From: Clostridia bacterium
GTDB lineage: Bacteria; Bacillota; Clostridia; Oscillospirales; CAG-272
NCBI GenBank assembly: GCA_017466495.1
Contig: JAFTUB010000111.1
Span: 1 to 10,472 of the forward strand
Length of the DNA: 10,472 nt
Direction of reading: 5' to 3'
Below the pieces are notes generated by a model. That model was given only the letters and a program-made list of their open reading frames with translations. It was not told the DNA's origin and ran no database searches. Positions 4,814 through 10,472 of this stretch are shown one piece after another. The position numbers and the translations under genes are program-made. Numbering within the stretch: position 1 is the stretch's first letter; each line of letters begins with the position of its first letter.

Positions 4814-6187
4814 ATGAAGATCATCATTGTAGGCTGCGGCAAAATCGGCACCACCATTGTGGATAATCTGGCCAAGGAAGGCCATGACGTGGTGGCGGTT
4901 GACCGCTCCCCCGAAACCGTAACCGAGATCAGCAACATTTACGATGTCATGTGCGTCTGCGGAAACGGTGCCGACAGCGACACCCTCACCGAGGCAGGCG
5001 CCGAGCGCTGCGACCTCTTTGTGGCCGCCACCGATTCGGACGAGACCAATATGCTCTCCTGCTTCCTTGCCCGCCGCATGGGAGCCAAGCATACCATCGC
5101 CCGCATCCGCAAGCCCGAATACAACGACAAGAGCCTGGGCTATCTCTGCCAACAGCTGGAGCTTTCCATGGCCATCAACCCCGAGCTGCAGACCGCCCAT
5201 GAGCTCTATAATCTGCTCAAGCTTCCCAGCGCCGCCCACATTGAAACCTTCGCGGGGGGCAGCTTTGAGCTGGTGGAGCTGTGGCTGAAGTCCGACTCAC
5301 CTCTGGACGGCATGGCGCTGTCCGAGCTTCGCCAGCGCTACGCTGCCAAGTTCCTGGTCTGCGCCGTCCAGCGGGGAGAGGAGCTTGTCATTCCCTCGGG
5401 TAATTTTGTTCTCCGTGCCGGAGATCGCATTGCCCTCACCGCCGCGCCCCACGAGATTCAGAAGCTCCTGCGTCAGCTGGGCATTCTGCAGAAGCAGGCA
5501 CGCAACGTCATGATTCTGGGCGGTTCCCGTACAGCCCAGTACCTGGCCCGCCTGCTGATGACCGGCGGCAACTCGGTGAAGATCATCGAGCGAGACCGCG
5601 ACCGCTGTACCGAGCTTTGCAGCGACCTCCCCGGTGCTGTCCTCATTCAGGGCGACGGTGCAAAGCAGGAGGTTCTGCTGGAGGAAGGCCTGCATTCGGT
5701 GGATGCCTTTGTGGCCCTCACCGGCTCGGACGAGGAAAACATCCTCATCTCCATCTACGCCGCATCGCAAAAGGTACCCAAGGTCATTGCCAAGGTCAAC
5801 CGCAGTGAGCTGGCCGCCATGGCAGACAAGCTGGGCCTTGACTGCACCGTTTCTCCCAAGAAAACGGTGGCTGGCATCCTGACCCGCTACGCCCGCGCCC
5901 TGCACAACACCGAGGGCAGCAGCGTGGAGTCCCTCTACCGCATCATGGACGATCGGGCCGAGATGCTGGAATTCCGGGTAACCGCCGGCTTCCCCTATGT
6001 GAACATTCCCATCGTGGAGCTGCAGAAGAATTACGGCCTGCTCCCCGGCGTGCTCATCGCCGGCATCATCCGCGGACGGCGCACCATCATCCCCACCGGT
6101 GCCGACTGCATTCAGCCCCGGGACCGGGTGATCGTTCTCTCGGCCGACCGCCGGCTGGGTGAGCTCTCGGATATCATCCAGCACTGA
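4814..6187 (+). CDS. trkA: Trk potassium uptake system regulatory subunit TrkA
   Basis: The 457-residue cytoplasmic protein gates the TrkH channel. It is a duplicated RCK protein: RCK_N (about 1-120), RCK_C (about 140-222), second RCK_N (about 230-345) and second RCK_C (about 370-457). Length and duplication match TrkA (about 458 residues in E. coli), not the single-RCK KtrA. The first Rossmann motif is intact, GCGKIG (7-12), with D30 at the end of strand 2, as expected for NAD(H) binding. The second motif is altered, GGSRTA (236-241), while E259 occupies the strand-2 acidic position; nucleotide preference of this half may differ. GNGAD (50-54) and GDGAK (280-284) are the matching loops of both halves. 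AGGAGG lies ten bases before ATG 4814. trkH starts 29 bp after the stop, so the two are co-transcribed. RCK_C domains in Firmicutes can bind cyclic di-AMP; that is not established here. Confidence 0.96.
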   Translation: MKIIIVGCGKIGTTIVDNLAKEGHDVVAVDRSPETVTEISNIYDVMCVCGNGADSDTLTEAGAERCDLFVAATDSDETNMLSCFLARRMGAKHTIARIRKPEYNDKSLGYLCQQLELSMAINPELQTAHELYNLLKLPSAAHIETFAGGSFELVELWLKSDSPLDGMALSELRQRYAAKFLVCAVQRGEELVIPSGNFVLRAGDRIALTAAPHEIQKLLRQLGILQKQARNVMILGGSRTAQYLARLLMTGGNSVKIIERDRDRCTELCSDLPGAVLIQGDGAKQEVLLEEGLHSVDAFVALTGSDEENILISIYAASQKVPKVIAKVNRSELAAMADKLGLDCTVSPKKTVAGILTRYARALHNTEGSSVESLYRIMDDRAEMLEFRVTAGFPYVNIPIVELQKNYGLLPGVLIAGIIRGRRTIIPTGADCIQPRDRVIVLSADRRLGELSDIIQH

Positions 6188-6216
6188 TTTCCGCCTGTCC
6201 GGAGAAAGGATATCCC

Positions 6217-7659
6217 ATGAATCGACGTATGGTTTTCTATACCGTGGGACGGATCGCCCTGGCCACCGCCCTGCTGCTGCTCCTCCCTGCCCTGGTGTCT
6301 CTCATCTACCGGGAGCCCTGCGGCTGGAGTTTCCTTGTCGCAGCTGGCCTTTCCCTGGCCGTAGCCGCCGCCCTGACCTTCCTCTCCCGGCCGAAGAGCC
6401 AGGTGATCTACGCCAGAGAAGGCTTTGCCATTGTGGCGCTGGGGTGGCTTCTCACCTCCCTGCTGGGCTGTCTCCCCTTTATTCTGTCGGGGGAGGTTCC
6501 CTCCTTCTTTGACGCCTTCTTTGAAACGGTCAGCGGCCTGACCACCACCGGCGCATCCATCCTTACCAATGTGGAGGCCCTCAGCCACGGCCTGCTCTTC
6601 TGGCGCAGCTTCACCCATTGGATCGGCGGTATGGGCGTGCTGATCTTCATCATGGCCATCATCCCCAACATCGCCGACCGTTCCATCCACATCGTGCGGG
6701 CCGAGATGCCCGGGCCTGTGGTGGGCAAGCTGGTCCCCCGGGTGAAGGACACCGCCAAAATCCTCTATATTATCTACATCGCTATGACCTTGCTGGAGAT
6801 TGCCTTCCTGCTCTTCGGCGGGATGCCCCTCTTCGAGAGCGTTGTCCACGCCTTCGGCACCGCCGGCACCGGCGGCTTTGGCGTCAAGGCCGACAGCATT
6901 GCCGGCTACAGTCCCTATCTGCAATGGGTCATCACCGTTTTCATGCTGCTGTTCGGCGTGAACTTTAACCTCTATTATCTGATCCTCATCCGCCGCACCC
7001 GCACCGCCCTCCGCTCCGGCGAGCTGTGGTGCTATCTCGGCATTGTTGCCCTCTCCACCGGCGTGATTGTATGCAATATCCTGCCGCAGTTTGGCAGTGC
7101 GGAGGATGCCCTGCGTCACTCGGCCTTCCAGGTGGCCTCCATCCTCACCACCACTGGCTATGCCACCACTGACTTTAATCTTTGGCCCGATCTCTCCCGA
7201 GCGATTCTCTTTGTGCTCATGTTCATCGGCGGCTGTGCCGGCTCCACAGCAGGCGGTCTGAAGCAATCCCGGGCCATCATGCTGGTAAAAACGGTTGGCC
7301 GGGAATTCAAGCGGATGCTGCATCCCCGCTCGGTGAGCAGCGTGCGCTTTGAGGGGAAACCGGTGGACGAGGCCACCCTGGGCAGCGTCAGCACCTACTT
7401 CGCCGTCTACATGATTTGCCTGTTCGCCGTATTCCTGCTGATCTCCCCCGAGCCCTTCGGATTTGAGACAAACTTATCGGCGGCGGTGGCCTGCTTCAAC
7501 AACGTGGGTCCCGGCTTTGGCCTGGTGGGTCCCGTCGGTAGCTACTCCGCTTATTCCGGCTTCTCCAAGCTGGTGCTCTCCCTTGCCATGCTGCTGGGCC
7601 GTCTGGAGATCTTCCCCCTGATCCTTGCCCTCTCCCCCGGCAGCTGGATCAAGAAATAA
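6217..7659 (+). CDS. trkH: Trk potassium uptake channel subunit TrkH
   Basis: The 480-residue integral membrane protein is the potassium-translocating subunit of the Trk system. It shows the four pore loops of the TrkH/KtrB/HKT superfamily, each with its filter glycine: SGLTTTGAS (106-114), GTAGTGGFG (214-222), ILTTTGYATTDF (309-320) and NNVGPGFGLVG (428-438). The long N-terminal region with two extra hydrophobic helices (about 8-30 and 37-56) and the length fit TrkH rather than KtrB. GGCAGSTAGGLK (338-349) is the conserved segment in the third repeat, where the gating loop of the family lies. The conserved Arg in the last pore helix region appears as GRLEIFP (461-467). GAAAGGA is six bases before ATG 6217. 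The partner trkA lies directly upstream with no promoter between; two strong hairpins follow. Full length, with no sign of damage. Confidence 0.96.
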   Translation: MNRRMVFYTVGRIALATALLLLLPALVSLIYREPCGWSFLVAAGLSLAVAAALTFLSRPKSQVIYAREGFAIVALGWLLTSLLGCLPFILSGEVPSFFDAFFETVSGLTTTGASILTNVEALSHGLLFWRSFTHWIGGMGVLIFIMAIIPNIADRSIHIVRAEMPGPVVGKLVPRVKDTAKILYIIYIAMTLLEIAFLLFGGMPLFESVVHAFGTAGTGGFGVKADSIAGYSPYLQWVITVFMLLFGVNFNLYYLILIRRTRTALRSGELWCYLGIVALSTGVIVCNILPQFGSAEDALRHSAFQVASILTTTGYATTDFNLWPDLSRAILFVLMFIGGCAGSTAGGLKQSRAIMLVKTVGREFKRMLHPRSVSSVRFEGKPVDEATLGSVSTYFAVYMICLFAVFLLISPEPFGFETNLSAAVACFNNVGPGFGLVGPVGSYSAYSGFSKLVLSLAMLLGRLEIFPLILALSPGSWIKK

Positions 7660-7676
7660 ACGTCAAATAAACACCC

Positions 7677-7713
7677 AAAATCCGGCAGAGGAAGCCTTCC
7701 TCCGCCGGATTTT
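7677..7713 (+). terminator. Rho-independent terminator of trkA-trkH
   Basis: A 10-bp stem (7677-7686 with 7704-7713), one mismatch (A7687/C7703) and a further 6-bp stem (7688-7693 with 7697-7702) enclose a 3-nt loop. AAAA and TTTT form the base of the stem, as in bidirectional terminators. It begins 17 bp after the trkH stop. Confidence 0.85.
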
Positions 7714-7735
7714 GCTATCCGTGGAAAAAATTCAT

Positions 7736-7765
7736 ACAAAAAATCCCCTTTGGGGGATTTTTTGT
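7736..7765. terminator. Second strong hairpin, probably a bidirectional terminator
   Basis: A perfect 13-bp inverted repeat (7736-7748 with 7753-7765) has a 4-nt loop (TTTG). Its arms contain six A and six T around CCCC/GGGG, so each strand has a hairpin ending in a T-run. It lies 23 bp after the first terminator and 21 bp before the -35 of the next gene, and insulates that gene from trk transcription. Confidence 0.8.
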
Positions 7766-7786
7766 GAAAAAAGGTTGAAAAAAGGG

Positions 7787-7815
7787 GTGACAACCGTCGG
7801 ATTATGTGTTATAAT
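7787..7815 (+). promoter_or_regulatory. Sigma-A promoter of the PASTA-protein gene
   Basis: GTGACA (7787-7792) and a perfect TATAAT (7810-7815) are separated by 17 bp, with extended -10 TGT. Transcription should start near 7822. Just inside the transcript is an inverted repeat, ACCTTT-GAT-AAAGGT (7827-7841), overlapping TTTGA/TCAAA (7830-7834, 7841-7845). It may be an operator or a small hairpin and is not followed by a T-run. Confidence 0.8.
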
Positions 7816-7870
7816 GTAGGAGAATAACCTTTGATAAAGGTCAAAGTATCTTGACAGATGAGGTGAAAAA

Positions 7871-10472
7871 ATGAGGATGACGGTAGAACAGGCCAACCGC
7901 GAATATGCATCCCTGCTGCGGGGCATCACCCTGGACAGCGAATTGGGACACAGCAGCTACGCCACCGTATACGCCGCAACCGATACCGACGGCACCGAGT
8001 GCCGCATTAAGATCATTCGCCTGCCGGGCAGCAACGATGAGCTGCAAACCCTGCGGGAGGAAGGACTCTCGGAGGACGAGATTGCCCTGCGGCTGGAGGC
8101 AGCCATGCGGGGAATTGTGGCGCAGACTGATCGCCTGCGCCGACTCAACAATCCCTCCATCATGGCCATTGAGGACAGACGCCTGGTCCGGGGCCGCGGG
8201 GGAGAGCTGGTGCTCTTGGTCCGCTGTGAGCCCCTCACCCTCTTTGCCGATTTTGCCCGCACCCACGACATCACGGCAAACGATCTCATCAATTTGGGCC
8301 TCTCTGTCTGCGCCGCTCTGCACGCCGCATCGACCGAAGGGGTGATCCACGGCAACCTCAAGCCCTCCAACCTCTTTGTCGCCCCCGACGGCACCGTCTG
8401 CGTGGCCGATTTTGCCGAGGAACGCCTGCTGGGCCAGGCCCTGGACACCGTTCCCTTCGAGTCGCTTCTGTACATTCCTCCCGAACAGCAGAATGAGGGT
8501 GTCGGCTCTGCCGCCGATGACCTGTATGCCCTGGGCATGGTGCTCTATTCCCTCTTCAACCAGCATTGCCCGCCCTTCCTCAACCGCCCCGATGCCGGGG
8601 AGGAAGCGCTGCGCCGGGCTGTTGTCCGCCTGGCCGAGGCCGATGAACTGCCCAACCCCGTGAATGCCGACGATGAAGTGGCCATCATCCTCTCCCGCGC
8701 CTGCTCGGCAGATCCCGCCCGCCGCTACACCTCGGCGGCCGCTCTGGCCGACGACCTGCGCGGCTGTCTGCTGCCCGAAGAAGAGGACTACGTGGTGCTC
8801 CCCGCACCCGATACCATCACCGAAATCCTGCCTCTGTGCAGCGGTGAACCCATTGCGGCGGCCGGTATGGCAGCTGCCATAGAAAGCGCCCCCTATTTCC
8901 CGACCGATGATTCCCGGCCGGCAGCTGCGACCGGCGCATATGTGGGCGCCTATGCGGCAGCCGGCGCCGCAGCATACCGCTCCGGCAACGATGCCGCCAT
9001 CCGTGCCGCCCAGCAAAGCCAGGCCGCACCTGCGCCGGCTCCCTTCGTCCCTGCGGACATCCCCGCACCCCAAACGCCTCCTCCGACCTATGCAGAAGAT
9101 ATGCCTGACGTCGGCGCCGATGCCGGCTTCTATGCCGCTCCCGATCCGACGGAGGATTTCTACGCCGATGATCCGGCGGAGGATGAGGACGAGAAGAAGG
9201 AAAATCTTCGCCGCATCATGATCGTGGCTGCCGCCATTGTCATTCTGATCCTGCTCTTTGCCGGTGCGGTTTGGGGAATCGGCAAGCTGGTTGGCGGCGA
9301 TGAGCCCGACGATCCGGACATTGACAATCCCGCCACCGTGACCACCGACAGCCCTGCCGGCACCACCGATGCCCCCGGCACCACTGCCGCGCCCGAAACC
9401 ACTGCGGATCCCGCAGTAACTGCCGCGCCCGCGGAAACCACCGCGGCGCCTGAGACCACCGCGCCTCCCGCGCCCGAAACCACCGCACAGACGCCCATTA
9501 TCAACGAGACCACCGCACCGCCCCCGACGAAGGTATCTCTCCCCACCCTCACCGGCCTGGATTATACCGAAGCTGCAAACAAGCTCAAGGCCCTGAACAT
9601 TTATGTGGCCAAGACCGAGGTCTACAGTGATACCGTAGAAAAGGGCAAGGTCATCTCCCAGAGTCTGGCCGCCGGCACCTCCATTGACAAGGGCTCCACC
9701 ATTGCCGTCACCGTCAGCCTTGGTCCCGAGACCTTCTCGGTGCCGCTGGTGGTTGGCCTTACCCAGAACGAAGCAGTGGCCAAGCTGGCTGAGTTGTCCC
9801 TGACCGCTGAGTTCACCTCCAAGTACGATTCCTCTCCCGCCGGTACCGTCCTGGGCCAAAACCCCGCCACCGGTACCCGCCTGCCCGCAGGCAGCGCGGT
9901 TAAGCTTACCGTTTCCGCCGGTCTGGAGTACCTGACCATGCCCAACTTTGCCGGCATTACCCGTACCCAGGCAGAGGAGCTTATTCGCAGACACAATCTG
10001 ACCAACGTGGAGTGGAAGTCGGTTCCCTCTGCGGCCTATGCCAAGGATGTGCTCTACTACCAGTCGGTAGCCGAAGGCAGCACGATCGATACCGATACCC
10101 CCATCACCCTTTACATCAGTGCCGGTGCCGCAAACCTCACCCTCCCGGATGTGGTGGGCATGGCACCCGACGCCGCCGCCGCTATCCTCAGAGGCTGCGG
10201 TCTGACCGTCACCACCGTTTATGAGCCTGCCGCACCCGCCCAGGTTCTCTCCACCTCCCCCGAAGCAGGCGCATCGGTGGGCAACGGCGACTGGGTCAAG
10301 ATCACCGTGGGTGATCCCGACGGCATCACCGCCCTCAGCCTCCCCCGCGGCGACTTCGCCATGGACTTTGCCCAAACCGTGCTCCTTCAGGTAGAAGGTG
10401 TACAGGGCCGCAAGCTCACCTTTACCTCCTCCGTCCCCGAGGTGGCCACCGTTGACAGCGAGGGCCGCATCA
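7871..10472 (+). CDS. Membrane-anchored PASTA Ser/Thr (pseudo)kinase with Big_2 domain, 3' end outside window
   Basis: The first 867 residues are visible, with no stop before the right edge. The order is: kinase fold (about 15-300), Ala/Pro-rich cytoplasmic linker (310-435), acidic patch then one membrane helix (about 449-471), Thr/Pro/Ala stalk rich in ETTA/PETT (487-552), four PASTA repeats (about 556-617, 623-684, 688-751, 757-814) and the start of a Big_2-type Ig domain (from 818; TSSVPEVATVDSEGRI at 852-867). PASTA kinases of the PrkC/PknB type sense cell-wall fragments and phosphorylate division and wall proteins. Here K47 and D180 are kept, but the catalytic Asp is replaced (HGNLKPSN, N162), DFG is DFA, and the glycine loop is LGHSSYATV. 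The structural YIPPEQ, DDLYALG and DPARRY motifs remain. It is therefore probably a pseudokinase that acts by binding. AGGTG precedes ATG 7871 by five bases; a second ATG at 7877 is less likely. No PP2C phosphatase gene is adjacent. Confidence 0.9.
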   Translation, partial: MRMTVEQANREYASLLRGITLDSELGHSSYATVYAATDTDGTECRIKIIRLPGSNDELQTLREEGLSEDEIALRLEAAMRGIVAQTDRLRRLNNPSIMAIEDRRLVRGRGGELVLLVRCEPLTLFADFARTHDITANDLINLGLSVCAALHAASTEGVIHGNLKPSNLFVAPDGTVCVADFAEERLLGQALDTVPFESLLYIPPEQQNEGVGSAADDLYALGMVLYSLFNQHCPPFLNRPDAGEEALRRAVVRLAEADELPNPVNADDEVAIILSRACSADPARRYTSAAALADDLRGCLLPEEEDYVVLPAPDTITEILPLCSGEPIAAAGMAAAIESAPYFPTDDSRPAAATGAYVGAYAAAGAAAYRSGNDAAIRAAQQSQAAPAPAPFVPADIPAPQTPPPTYAEDMPDVGADAGFYAAPDPTEDFYADDPAEDEDEKKENLRRIMIVAAAIVILILLFAGAVWGIGKLVGGDEPDDPDIDNPATVTTDSPAGTTDAPGTTAAPETTADPAVTAAPAETTAAPETTAPPAPETTAQTPIINETTAPPPTKVSLPTLTGLDYTEAANKLKALNIYVAKTEVYSDTVEKGKVISQSLAAGTSIDKGSTIAVTVSLGPETFSVPLVVGLTQNEAVAKLAELSLTAEFTSKYDSSPAGTVLGQNPATGTRLPAGSAVKLTVSAGLEYLTMPNFAGITRTQAEELIRRHNLTNVEWKSVPSAAYAKDVLYYQSVAEGSTIDTDTPITLYISAGAANLTLPDVVGMAPDAAAAILRGCGLTVTTVYEPAAPAQVLSTSPEAGASVGNGDWVKITVGDPDGITALSLPRGDFAMDFAQTVLLQVEGVQGRKLTFTSSVPEVATVDSEGRI
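9329..9526 (+). repeat. Low-complexity Thr/Pro/Ala coding repeat (extracellular stalk)
   Basis: Within the PASTA gene, residues 487-552 repeat short units such as PETTA, AETTA and NETTA, encoded by variations of GAAACCACCGCG. The segment lies just outside the membrane helix and before the first PASTA repeat, so it is probably a flexible wall-spanning stalk. Such imperfect tandem repeats can change length between strains. Confidence 0.75.

Noticed and set aside
6112..7323. A 403-codon minus-strand frame opposite trkH
   Set aside because: Low-complexity shadow; the plus-strand product has all four TrkH filter motifs.
9329..9526. Tandem repeats as a CRISPR-like array
   Set aside because: The repeats are short, imperfect, without spacers of constant length, and in frame within a coding region as a Thr/Pro/Ala stalk.
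7841..10375. An 844-codon open frame on the minus strand opposite the PASTA gene
   Set aside because: It is very long but Gly/Arg/His-rich and low in complexity, with no recognisable domain. It mirrors a GC-rich gene whose plus-strand product has clear kinase, PASTA and Big_2 domains. Its absence of stops follows from codon bias.

Overview
The window reads as chromosomal DNA of a GC-rich Firmicute, most likely a gut clostridium of the Oscillospiraceae/Ruminococcaceae type. This rests on the Gram-positive style ribosome binding sites, the sigma-A promoters (TTGACA/TATAAT, 17-bp spacers, extended -10), the rho-independent terminators, the PASTA-kinase family and a palindromic intergenic element. 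The genus is an inference. No rRNA, tRNA, transposase, phage gene or CRISPR array was seen.

Left part (1-2272, minus strand). A cation diffusion facilitator (CDF) metal exporter runs off the left edge. Its in-membrane metal site, NxxxD plus DxxxD, resembles manganese exporters of the MntE type. Upstream of it are a palindrome-rich element (914-1046), a strong terminator (1058-1100) and a near-consensus promoter (1194-1222). Promoter and terminator both face the CDF gene and enclose about 130 nt with no convincing gene, so this is a candidate attenuated leader or small RNA. Next comes a PfkB-family sugar kinase with its own promoter.

Middle part (2273-4778, plus strand). A LarA-family nickel-pincer racemase/epimerase is divergent from the kinase, with a repeat-containing control region between them. 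It is followed by a terminator, a new promoter and a TIM-barrel sugar-phosphate isomerase/epimerase. Together they suggest use of sugars or sugar acids, but each has its own promoter, so a shared pathway is only an inference.

Right part (4739-10472, plus strand). trkA and trkH form a two-gene operon for a Trk potassium uptake system, closed by two strong hairpins. The last gene, open at the right edge, encodes a membrane protein with a cytoplasmic Ser/Thr-kinase fold, one membrane helix, a Thr/Pro/Ala-rich stalk, four PASTA repeats and the start of a Big_2-type Ig domain. Its catalytic-loop Asp is Asn and its glycine-rich loop is degenerate, so it looks like a PASTA pseudokinase. This gene and the promoter-leader-terminator unit before the CDF gene are the most interesting items here.
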